DNA of 64,000 nt, taken from positions 2,685,501-2,749,500 of the forward strand of contig JAQGDQ010000003.1 in the NCBI GenBank assembly GCA_030141605.1. The letters are read 5' to 3'. Numbering within the stretch: position 1 is the stretch's first letter; every line of letters begins with the position of its first letter. This document shows, piece by piece, positions 32,201 to 45,500 of the stretch. The notes below the pieces were generated by a model. It did not search any database and was not told the origin of the DNA. It saw only the letters and a program-made list of their open reading frames with translations. A program made the position numbers and the translations under genes. This stretch comes from Tubiluchus corallicola (taxonomy: Eukaryota > Priapulida > Priapulimorpha > Priapulimorphida > Tubiluchidae).

Positions 32201-35200
32201 AGCTAGAAATAGCTTCCCTCGACGAAGAAGAATCGCAACTGCGTATCGTCTCTAGGCTGCTGAGTTTCTAAGGCACGATTTCAAGCGGTACTCACACTGC
32301 TTCACAATCAACTTGTAGCTATTGGCAGTGTTCTTCCATTATCAAACTGAAAGAACTGCACAAGGCGGGACACGTCTAGTCCACCTTTGCAGTTAATTAT
32401 AGCGGATATACATGTACATATGCTTTCTGCATCTGACCTCAAACCTAATGATGGCACTGTGTCAAAATAAAGAATTTCTGCTATAACAAGACGCAAATAA
32501 AATATCATGCGTTTATCGTTAACGGCTCATTTGTGAAGCATTGGACGCAACATATATACATTCCTTATGATAAGGTGTGCATACATTATACCTGTAAATT
32601 TGTAGCTGAAAAGAAATTCAAGGAGGTATAACTAAGCCGAGGTATTGATTAGTGCTTGACTTTCAAAAAGGTTATTGACGTAAATTTTTGCTGCCATTTT
32701 TCAAGTTTATCAGTTGTTTATATTTGGCTGTTTGTAACTGCGTAAACATTCCTAAGTTTCAGAAAGTGGTGTCAGTTGCACAATTTATTAACCCCAAGTA
32801 AACTAAAGTGCAACTTGCGAACAGCGGGGAATAGCTAGGTCAACTAATGCCAGTCAGTGGCTTCAGGGAAAAACGGGAAAAAGCGGGGCAACTAATATCG
32901 CAACATTAGCCGTTATGGCTTCTTGAATATATGTAAATAACTAGACCTGTGACATACTTTTTAATACTTTTGGCCACTTAGTTAGGCCTAAATTATAAGT
33001 AGTTTACAACCGAATAATTTGTATATTACATCACAGACCTTTCTAAGTCTTAGTTTATTCTGCAACGTCAAACTCTCTCCTTGACATTTAAATAAACTTA
33101 GGCCTGCCAAATGTTATGCCAAAAGTTCGTTTGACGTTTAGCAAAACTTCGCTGCAATACGACAATTTTCCGCATTCAAAGACTGAACAGGTCGGCCGCA
33201 AAACTGAAACAAGTACTGGTTTTATCTAATACCCGAAAATCGGACATTTATTTGCGAACAGCAGCAGTTTTTTTCATTGTGGTCTTACAAATTTGGAGTT
33301 GCCAAATATTTGATAGCGTGGGTGAAAAAATCTCTACATGTAGGCTCTATTATAGCCTAGAGGCAGTGCTATGAACTGGTGATTATTTTGAAACTGACTA
33401 AGCCTGTTAGTGTAACCTAGCCTGTGTAAGTCCTAAGTAACTACATTTTTATTCATTTTAAATGAGTCTACTAATTGACAATCGGCAACCCGTAGAACAC
33501 TGTATTTATTTTTTTGATTGGTTATAATTTTACTTCTGACAACAAAGTCCATATAAAAATACAATACATAAAATCCGTGAAATTAAAATAGCCTTAACTA
33601 AAATCTAATTACTAAAAATAAAGATTAAATTACTTGCACACAAACACATATTTACAAGAAAACGATTATAGGAATGTAATTATATACAAGAAAACGATTA
33701 TATGAATATATTACATTATCATCATTTTTAACTTTGTTCTCTTTTCTATGAGAAACATTGACTTTAAAAGTGGCTTTGCTTGTGAGCACAGTACTTGAAG
33801 ATCTTTAGCAGTACATGGCGCATACAACTTCGTCTACTCATATGAAGTTGCTAATCCATAAAAATAGGTGAAGACAGATTTGGTATGCAGTTCGCAAGTC
33901 GAAATGGTGCAACTGCTAACGTCTTTAAACGTTTTGTACAGAATTTTTAATCTTAGAAACTGCTGAAGGACGGGACGTGAAAAATGTGGTTGAATGAAGA
34001 TGCTTTAAATTTGTAAAGCCCAGAAGCATGCAACAGCAACAATAAATTTAAAAGAAAAATAAGTTTATAGACAGCGTCTTTTTCGAAATCTGATTATTTA
34101 GGTAAGTATAGTTTAAGCTGTTAATTTATTCTACTTAATCTTAGCTTTTTCCTGCTTCTTTTCACTTCTTTTGGCTTAATTATATGTTTTGCATGCATAT
34201 TCGCTTTTAGTGAGCCGAAACAATGCAGGTAGGCATGCGTAATGCTTCTTCACCCATATTTCATCAGTTTTGATCCACTAGCAAACTCCGTAACACGGGC
34301 TCGCGCCTAGGACCTCAAACACAGTACGATAACTCTCGTTTTTATTTCTTGAATTTAGTAACTTTGCTGCATCTTACTTTCATTAATTGTTTTAGAAACG
34401 TTTACTGAAAATAAGGGATGTAGGGCGTATAGAAAAAATTAATGTTATGGGTTGCAACTTGCAAGTTCAGCTGCACGTGTAAAAATACATAAAACAGCCA
34501 GAACGCACGAAACACTAATCAAGTTTCAGGTAAATTTCGCGCAGCTGAATATTTAATAACGTTTTCTCTCCATTTCTTGCGAAAACAAAATCGACAAACT
34601 GGAATCATGTCAAAGACAAACATGTCTGCCGTGACGTAGAACACGCGCTTATTACAATGTCAAACACAACGCTCTCTGCCGGGCGAGAGAATAATTACAC
34701 AAAGTTTACATAGGTTATTAAATACACCGCCTGCATGTGAATAAAACACATAATAATCAAGCAGATACGTTTAGGGACTTGTAAGTGATCTGGCATGCAA
34801 TTCGATCATCCACCTCCTGGCAACATATACTTAAAAGAGATATCCTAGTAGCACACGCGCTCTGTTCACGTTCCATTTAATGTTATCTTCACCCTCGCAA
34901 GATCGCACCATTTTAGAGGCAAGTCAAAAGACAACAGATCAAATAAATTAAGCTAGTTGGCGATAAAGAAGGAAAAACTCATCCATTTGGTCTGTTTGGC
35001 TTTGTAATTAATCCTACTTTAAAAATGGCTGCCAATAGAAGATCAAATTCGGTAACTAGATAAGTAGAAAGCGGATGTCATTAGCAAATCTCAAACTCTA
35101 ACGAAAAGCTTTCTCTTCACCAAACATGGTTTTGTCAGAGCACTGTTTTGCCCGATGAAATTATGTACGTATTTATATTGGTCTTGCTGCTGCTGCAGTA

Positions 35201-36508
35201 ACTGTTGTAGTTAACCGTTGTCGCAATCATTGTTGTCGCCGTCTACATCGTTGTTGCTGTCATTGAGCTTATAGGGAAACCAACATTTTTTTGGCAAATC
35301 AACACCAGCTTCCTGGTACTGCCATGTAGTGATGTATGCAAATCGAGGCAAACACCTTGCCAAACCCTTGAATCTAAAATTTTGAACTATAAAATTATGA
35401 TATACGACCTAAAATTTTGAAATTTGTCTCGAAAACTACAAAAATAATTATTTCTCCGATACTTGCAACTTGCAGATGCAAAAATACGTGGCAAGTTAGC
35501 ACAATGATTAATGAAACGCAAGAACTCACTGCAACGTCGGGCAAAGGAAAAGTGACTAAACCCATTCCTATCTGCTCTTTTGATTCGTTTTATAATTTTG
35601 AAACATTTGGTATTTTGTTTGCAGATGCATGAGACAATGAGAAGTCCATTGCTTCACTACAACAAAATGTCCTTTCATGCAGAATCGATGTAAAAATACA
35701 TTCTGCACAAGCTTGTAATCAGCTGCAATATATATATATATATACTGCTCTGTATAGTTAAAGATAAAAGCATTTGTACAGAATGCCTTTTGTATTGTCT
35801 CTTTAGGTTTCTCTGAATATGTTTGTCGACAGGCATGCGACTATAGGCTAATGCAATGCAAACTTTGCTTACTGAATAGGTATTGACAAAAACTCGAGAA
35901 TTCTGAAAATGTTTTTATTCATTATGCTGTATGAAAGTCAGTCCTATATTAAACAATAAACTGCGCTTATCCGAGTGTCTTTTTATTTATAATTCAATTC
36001 GGCTGAAACTCGCAGTGAATTCATCGAAGTGTTCTGGTCTTGTAAACAGCGTGGATTGTCATTAGAAATGCCAGCCGTTACGGCAAAGGCAGCCCCCGCA
36101 TTGGAGTGCTTAAGTGCAAGAAGTCAAGTATTTCAAAACATTTTTGGTAACTCTCTCCGAGGAAGAGAAAAAAATTTGAAGTGCAAGTTTTACAGTGCGG
36201 CCGTATAGTTGTTTTACTGCAAGGTTAGCATACCGTTAATGTATGCCACATCATCTTCATGTACATTCAATCTTCGTGTTTTGTTTAATTTCTCGTCATC
36301 TTCTGCTGGCCAGTCGTACAAGGTCTCTGTCAAAGTGCCCTCCATAACCTACGTACAAATACACATTGTAAGTTGCGGTTAAGTGCAACAACAAATTCTA
36401 GCTAAAAACGGACACTCCAGTTTGCACATGTCCATGGGCTAATATAGTGATAAAAGTGGTGATAATTTCACATGTGTTACTAAGGGCAGCTGACATGATA
36501 ACCAACTG

Positions 36509-36574
<66 letters not shown>

Positions 36575-39500
36575 TGCGTGCGTGCGTGTGTGTGTGTGTG
36601 TGTGCGTGTGCGTGTTTGTGTGCGTGTGTGTGTCAAGATAAACTAAAGATTACAGTACGCTAGATTATGTTAGTATTTTTTTAATGAAAATGAGAACAAA
36701 ATTTCTGAATTTCTCGTGTATTTAAAATAGCGTCAATTAACAGAGCATAACTATGTATATAAATATACACTTAAATACTTTACAATTACGTGCTGTAATT
36801 AATTCGACAGGTCTAGAACTAAAGACGTATGCTACAGTTAAACAGCACCAGGCCTGATAAGTAAATGAGTAGGTAATGACTATCTAACAATCTAACAACA
36901 ACGATGACAGTACAACGCACGCCTGCATTGTTAGCTGTTACTTATCCACTATAGTTGCGTTTACTTACAGACTAAATTGGCTAACGACTGTAAAAATGAG
37001 CAGCAGAAATATTTAAAGACTAAAAAGCTAAAGACATATTCCAAGCAAGAATGACAACTTTGTCAAATTGGAACTAAACGGATTGCCCCCTTGCGTTTCA
37101 TTCTGAACACCTAATTTTAAGGGGCACATAATGCTAGGTAGTGAAACCAGGAATCCGTATGACACACGCATGGTAGTCTACTGACCAGATTGCACTATGG
37201 ACACAGATTTTGGCTTCTGATCTGCATTATGTACTAGCTTCGATGGCTGCACATACAAGTTAGCTACAAATTATAACGTACCTTCAAGAAGCAATGAGAC
37301 TTGGCGTGACTATGTATGCTAGACGCTTGACCTTCTGACCAGCACAGCATCATCAAATTATACTTCCCATTTCCATCGTCCACTAAATTTCTTGTGTATC
37401 TGCAGTAGAAAAGCATACTTTCAACTTCAATTTATACACATTGTTTTATTGCTATTCCTGTGACAAGTTATCCAGTATAAGAGAGGATGAAGGCACTATA
37501 GGTAGCTGGTCTCTCTTTAAAGCTTGACTGAAGATTTTGTTAATGTTAGAGCCACTAACTTTTTCAGTTACTGTAGTGTATTGTTAATCGTGCAGTTTGT
37601 TAAATTTTTATTTTTTCAGTTGTAGTATAGTTTTGCTTTTGTGGTGTATTGTGCATTGTTGGATTGATTTTTACTACATTTTGAATTATAACCACCGCCA
37701 CTGTCACTGTCACCACCAGCAGTACCAGCACCATCACCGCCACCAACACCAGCACTACCACCATCATCAACACCGTTATTATCATGTAAGATATATATTG
37801 CATGTACGCTACAGTGCTAGAAGCTTAAAAAAGTCAAAGGACACGGATATGCGAAAAAGTCTATGTAATATATCCACGAATTTCTATTAGAAAGTTTAAT
37901 TATTTTTTTAGAAAGTAAAGTTCTGCACGCAGTTAAACTGTTTTTTGGCGGCAAAAATCATTATGATTCTGCAATGTCCGCAGGCTGTGTATGAATTCTG
38001 TAGAGATGTGATTAATTTTATTATTCCTGCAGTATAAATTATTATTGCCTGCCCAACGGGACCTGATGACAAATGATATAAATCAGTCAATCTGTGAGGC
38101 GTGACTTATTGCCTTCGCCAATCTAAATGAGGTTTGGGTGCGGTGCCTTCTAAATTCTACTCCTGGAAACAATTTAGACTTAGTACACACCACAAAAAGT
38201 CTATAGTCGGGTACCAATCACTGTTTACTTATGATGTAAAATAAATTTCTCACTAAAAGTATGCCGCAAATCGGCGCAGAACCTCTAACACACTATAACC
38301 ACTTTATTGCAGCTTTAGGATAAGTAGGATGCAGGCTATAACAGTTTATTAACGTGTCGGAAATACTGCTAACGATACAGTGTCATATTTTAGTTGACAA
38401 ACTAAAATACTTCTTAATACTTCCTCAGCGCCGATGTGTGATAAAAGTGAAGAGTATTTAGTGATAATATTAGAAAGTCTCAGTTCCCAGTTTTAGGAAA
38501 TCTACAGTTAGACAGCAACGTTTTAAGGCGATCTTGCTGCCTAGTAACACTATAGAGTTTCGTTCTTTTGTTTCTGGCTCCTAAACACACCGTAAACCCT
38601 AAATTCATTTTAACCAACAGTTTATTGGCTAAAATGCACTTCTTTGTTGCACCTCGGGTCAGTGCTTCTGTGTTAATAATAATGACCGTTTTTTTGTAGT
38701 TCCCTTTGTCCTTTCTTATTATGTGCTTAATTGGTGATTGTTTTATAAATTACAAAATACAAAAATAGCTTTTTCTATTCTCCTTGCACCAGAACATAGT
38801 TTACAGTAATGTACTTCTTTTTTCAATTATTTGTGGAATTCTTGACCGAGGGCTCGACCCAAATTGCTACTCTTCTAGATGTTGTTGTTTTTGCTGTTGC
38901 TGACGGATGACCGTACGAAAAAAAGCTTAACGCTCCGTGACATCGCGACGGATAGTCATGAAACTACAGAAATATACTAAAAAAAGCCATACGCATGAAT
39001 GTCGGCGTCGGATTTTTTATTTGCCACTTTGAATTCAAGATGGCAGCGATAACATCATTTTAAAAAAACGCCTAAGACTCTTCTAATTCGCAACGGATCG
39101 TCAATAAATTTATTGAAACGTAAAGAACAAATTCCGCATCCATCGACGGAGTAGGATTTCCGATTTGGCATCTTAAATTCTAGATGGCGGCGTTAACATC
39201 ATTTCTAATCCACGATCTTGAGCTTGTTTATCAGCTAGAGCTACAAATCATAAGCTTTCATATTTTCATAATTGTAATGCTGCTTGAGTATTGGATACAG
39301 TAAATGCGATAACCAGCTAATAATAAGTACATTGTAAATAGTACTTTTACCTACAAGCAATTGTTGCCGGTAAATAAACAATATTATCCTTGTGGTTTAT
39401 GCAAATAATCTTTGTAGTTAAATAAAGAGAAATGTAATGAAGTGTGATGACGAATTAAATCAGAACCAAATACGACGTGATACTCCTTAATGAGGGGCAA

Positions 39501-42500
39501 TGATCAGTAAGGAAAGGAATATTTTCTTGCAAAGGCAGGCTATGCAACGCGAGGGTTAATACGTGCAGTAGAAACACAAATACACGTAGAAGAAAAAATT
39601 AATGCTTCACAGATCGTGACGTGAAATAGTAGGCTAATTATAAATTATAATACTTAAAGAGATTCATAAAGAAATATTTTACTATTTACAGTTTATATTG
39701 CTCGAAATAATTCAGCTGTTTATGGCGGTGGTATTAATCCAATTAACCGGTAAACAATAATATGTATGGAAATTAGTTAATACTTGTTATATCTTACTAG
39801 AGCTAATACTAGTATCAAACCTATTAACTGTATTGCCGTTACCGGGTTCCACTGTTTGAAGACTTACGTCCCAAACATCTAGCGAAAATTATGGCACTTA
39901 AAACTTACTCCCACGCAACAATATGCTTCCTGTGAAATATTTACGATGTCTTACCGAAACGTTTGCTATCATATCACTCAGTTTCTGACAAGCGCTTGAA
40001 TATTTAATCATGGCATTTTGTTAAGGACCCATTTGCGGCGGTTAAAGTCGGACATTATGTCTCATTACGCAACATGCTGTTTAGCCTCCCTGCTTATATA
40101 ACTCACAATTTGTTTTATTAGCTTGTCAATTATACAGTGATGTATAAGCCACAAATAGGCAATATTAGCGACAACAAGCACATTAATAATTTATGACCCG
40201 AACTCTTTATTACAACGAGCGTTATTATCATGACTTACCATCATCATCATTTTTCAATTCGTAAAATTTGACAAAATTAAACGTTATACGGCTATAAAAG
40301 AAGAGGAAGGCTGGCTATATAAGGTGAGAGTACGAATAAAATTAGCAAAGCTTAGGCTCAGTATTTAAAGGTAGTAGTAATATTTGTTATTACCCAATGA
40401 TCATGTTTGGTCGTTTGTCCTTCGTCACAAAAACTGACTTGTACCAAATTTATAGACTACATGGTATAACGAAATGATTCTGCGCGTGCGCAAACACGCG
40501 CGGTAAACACCTACATGTTTTGTAGTTCACAACACCACGTAGTACAGTAAAACTACACCTGGCATTTACTCCCAGTATATTCGCGGGCAAAACTATTTCA
40601 AAAATATATGGTATATTTCTATACCATGTCACATTTAAAGTAGTTTAATTACCAGGCCACATTTAAAGCTGTTTAAGAGTAAAGTTAAAAGTAATCAAGA
40701 AAAAAATTCAAAAAGAATAAAGTTAGGCCAAACAGTTACAGTTCTGGCTAAGTAAATAACGATAGAAAGAAGAAATGAAGCAAACGATCACGTCTTTTAA
40801 CCCCGATTCATTAAAACAATTTTTAAAGCTCTGTGGCCTTGAAGTTTTTCCCAAGTTCATGCTAAAAACCACAAAGTGAAAAAATCCCCTAGGATAGCAG
40901 CTTTATTAACTTGTTTTAAATTAACTTAAAACTCACCTCTCTCACTCTGCCAGCAGATACAGGCCCAATTCAGCCTGGATATACTGTGAATGCGTGATTT
41001 GCGTGAGTGGTTTTCTTCGAGTAAAGCTAGGCTTATTTATTATTTATATGTTATTACGCTTCCTACGTATGAATTTTTCTGTTTTACTTGTTTCAGCACC
41101 AAATGCTTTATATGCATTAAGTTCACAATAACATGAGAACTTGCCACGTGCGATGCTGCCTCGTTTCGAAATATAACCGACTTTATCACACCCCAATCTT
41201 GTTAGGAGCAGGTAAATACAGGTTCCTTATCAACAAATTAGTCCTATGCCTAAATACGTTTAAGCGAATTGCCGTTATGTAAACAGTAATAGAATCGGAA
41301 AATTGAAACAGCTAGTAGTAAAACTGCAAAAAATAGGTTCTTCGTGCAGGACAATGAATTAGCATTAACAAATTATTTATCTCACGCACGCCTAACCTTT
41401 TTCCTAGCTTGGATCGCAGAACGTTGCTAATTTTTTTTGTGGTTATAGTGTTTATTGCCAGTTATGACTTCCAGCTTTCCAGTCATAGTTTGCGTTGCCA
41501 ATCATAGCTTCACTTGCTATTCATGTCTCCAGTTTCCAGGCAAATTTCTCTCTGTGGTCATGCTTTTAATTGTTAGGTATAACTTCACATGCTAGTCATA
41601 TGGCTTTAGTCAAGGCCCCGCGTTTTCGTCACGGTTTTGTTATGGTCAATAAAAGTTGCCAACTACAGCTTTAATTTGGAATTATGGCTTTAATTGACAG
41701 AAGTAGCTTCTTTTATAAAACATGCCAGCCACGACTACACGAGATGGTTGTTGTTCTGTCTGCTAGTCACAACTTTGTTTGCCAGCCATGGCTTTTGTTA
41801 GTAGTTATAGCTTTAGTTGCCAAGCATTGCTTTAGTTTCTGGTCATGGCTTCAATTTCTGGCTATGGTTTCAGTTTCCAAGTATGGCTTTTGTTAGGCCT
41901 ATTAGTCATTTTTAGTTGCCTTTCTTCAGTTATCATGCAACGAGTTATCATTTGGGGGGTTATGATCATAGTCAATATAATTGGCTTTACTTTCCAGCCA
42001 TAGAGTGGATTCCATTTATGGCTTCATTGCTAATCATTGATAGCTTTGGTTTCAACTAACGATCATGGTGCTATGCAGTTGAAGATCGTGATTTCGGTTG
42101 CTAATCAAAATCTTTATTACCAATACGCCCAATAGTCAATGGCCAATTACGGCAACAATTGCTGGTCTCTGATGCATATTGTCAGTGTATTGTCATGGCT
42201 CTACACATGCCTGTCGGTATTTCCTTGTTTTAGCCCAAGGTGAAGACATTAACTGACCGCCACAGCTCCAGTTCACAGTCATAGTTTCGCCTGCTAGGAC
42301 GTGTCCTAGCTATAGCAGCCATCATGACGTCAGGTACTGACCGTGACGTCAAGCTTTCAGTTACTAGCGATGTGCTTAAATGAAGGTCATGATTCGCACT
42401 ACATATGTTATACTTTCAGCTGCAAATAATGGCCTTAGGCTTTTAGCTTCAGTCTCTTGCTTTAGCTGCCAATCATGATTTCACTGCAGGCCACAGTTTT

Positions 42501-45500
42501 AGTTGCCAGCTCACTGACTTGTATTTAGTATATTTAGTTGATCGAGTAAAACCCAACGATCAAATTAAAAGTTATTTCAGCGGAATGAAACGAGAGCCGC
42601 TAATAAGGAACGTAAATATATCGAATGGAAACATAATACTGGGTTATAGCTCGCTATTAGTAAATTAATCGTGCTCACAATGTAATAATAATGGGACTGA
42701 CCGTGCTTTAGAGATTATATTTACTGCAAAGTTTTAGCTTTTTGGCATATTCTGCAATTAATGGTAGCAGCTGCACATCGAATACAAAAAAACGAGTGTA
42801 ACAAGTGTAATTGTATTTTGGCATTTGGGACAGCGCTACAACCTCGGTTGCATCCTTGTTGAAACCGTATGATCAATTACACGACTGCTACACAAGTTGA
42901 AACTTGTAATGGCAATTCTACTCGTTACAATGCCTGGCTTTTTATTAATCATGCATCTATACGATATGATACTCTAAGCCTATATAAACCTATATAGGGT
43001 ACAAAATAAGCCTATATAAAATAGTTGTAGAATACTAATTGTACTTATAAGTGCATAGTTTTATGGATCAAGTTTATCGAGCTTAAAACATGATAAAGTT
43101 TAATATCTAACATTATTTAGACACGTTTGAATTCTAAATTTATTTAAATATTATTAAGCCTTATTTAAGTCTGAAGCTCATTGTACGACATTTGGCCCTT
43201 CACCCTATCTACAATTTTACTATATTTTACACTTTGTACGCAACAAAAGAAGCCAAAAAACTGAATAACTGTAAAATTTAGTTTGTATTTATGACAGAAA
43301 TGATGTATTTTTAAGTCCAGGAATGATCTAGCAAAAGACTTTTCAACGCAAAACTCCTTTCACTTTTTAAGAGCATGTGGCATCAAAGAGGTCAGCAAAA
43401 TGTCTGAAGATATCAACTGTTACGATCCTAGACTTCAACAAAATCCGTGAATCAGCAGTATGATGTCTAAAGCAAAATGAGTGGTTGAGTTAAAACAAAT
43501 ACTAGGTCGGCCAGTAAAAATTTTAACAGTTCTTCGATCAGTGAAGCAATGAGCTACGGTGCTTAGTCTTGAAACACGATCCCTGGATGATGTGCAAATA
43601 TTTCATTTGGATATTGACAATTTAGTACAGGTATTGTAAGAAACACAATATTATCACAGACAGCTGTATACATGCTGTAGGCAGGTAGACATGTCAACTA
43701 TTTATCAACTTATGTACACCTTGATAAGAAAGTCAATACACGACTCGATACTTTAATACTCCCAACTTAGTTGTAACGTTGCAGTTTGAGTGCAAACTAT
43801 TTATTTTATTCAGTGACCATTAAAAGTAATAAAACGTAATAACGACTTGACAGAGAAAAAGGGATACAGTCATTATATATAAAACTTGGTCGATAAAATG
43901 AGAATACTCAATTTAAAACATGATGTTTATGATGTTTTTCATTAATTGTTTTAACCTTCAAATATCCTAGAGCAAATCTTTGATGTAATACACGAAACTG
44001 TATAGTTCCGCTAATAACGGCCAGCTACTAGTTACAAGGTATACACAAACTGGTGATAATCTTGCGTCAGTTGGGAAAAACAATTCGATGGATGTTCACT
44101 ATTCATTTTAGGCCACAGTTTTTTCACCCCTTTGACATTTTTCTTTTCATTCTAGCCACGTGTCGGAGCACGTTTAAAGGTATACTGACATACCCGTTGA
44201 AATTCCAAGGAATATCAAACGTGTGTAACTTATTACACAAGTTACATACATTTACATCTATATTTATTACACAAGTTACACACATTTACAAATGTAATAA
44301 AGTACGTATAAAATTCTTGCATGTAATAGTCGAGAACTGTCGTTCGCAACAGCGTTTATACCAAGTATCTAAATAAATTGCTAAAGTGTAGACGTTAATT
44401 TGAAACAAGTGAATAAAGAGTTAAAAAGTACAAAGCGTAAAATTAAATGAAACACACAGTATCAACTCACACTGACACTGACAACAGTTGTAATATACGC
44501 GAACGCACAAAGCATTTACAGACTATATTAAATTACTATTAGTGTTTTTACAGGCCATAAATTTCCATCTTAGTTTTGTTTATACTGCTGGTAATATATA
44601 AACATGGTCATAAAAATGTATAAAAAATGTGTAGCTAAGTTTGTATATTACCAGCAATATAAACTAGAGAAAAAAGTTCTATATGAAAGCAGTTCAAGTG
44701 AAACGTTTCCTACTTAAAAAAGTTAACGTTAGCCCAGATGTAAAAGGTGGAAAATGTGTAGCGGGAAAATTACGAGAAACATGTATGCTTGTAACTATAA
44801 ATAGACAAAATGGAGTTCATCTATTATTTGTCCACTCCCAGCTAAGTAAAGGAGGTCGGACCCCAATTTCCGTGTTTTAATGTCCCAGATTTTAGTCTAG
44901 TTCGAGCAAGACTCTATAGCTGATAGTAGAAGGTTAGGTCCACAAGTGCCATAGGAGCTGGGATAAGATGCTGCTGAGAGTACTTTTTGACAATTTTCAG
45001 TACAGTAGTATAGATAGCTCTAGAATACTACCTCGAGACCTAAAACGCGACAACAGCTTTATAGAAGAGAAGATGTCACTCGCTCGCGCATTCATTGACT
45101 CACTCAGTCGCTCTCAGTCTGAGAACACTCAACTATACATGGATGTTTATTGAATCATCATTACAAAAAATCAGAATGCGCCAGCAACAACAACAAAAAA
45201 CTATATGTTGCAAAGGAGAGGGATAAGTAATTATTTGTTAATCAATTAAAAGTGATAGCTAATAGTGAATAATAGTTTGGTTTTTATTTAATGGACACCT
45301 ATATTATATTATATTTTATTCTGCACCTATATATATCAAAGTTAAACTTGCCTAGACACATCGACTGTTTTATTCATGTTTACATACTGAGAGTAGACAT
45401 TAAAAGATCTCAAGAAAAACCAGTTGTTGATTTTAACAACAAAATGCGCTATTGGGAGAAGGTTTAGATCGTCCATGAAGTGAACTTATTGAAGAATAAT

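Larger units (their letters stand above)
29871..36233. other. CDO1 intron 3
   Basis: About 6.4 kb. Holds short tandem repeats (listed separately) and, around 31.5-32.5 kb, open stretches on both strands that match no family I know. TA-rich tract at 35729-35744. A CAA/GTT-type imperfect repeat lies at about 35185-35265. Confidence 0.5.

Noticed and set aside
36439-36641. Open frames of alternating Thr-His or Cys-Val on both strands
   Set aside because: Pure translation of the GT microsatellite, with no splice or gene context.
37597-37890. His-rich open frame
   Set aside because: Produced by the CAC/ACC trinucleotide repeat inside CDO1 intron 1; upstream and downstream parts are random AT-rich sequence.
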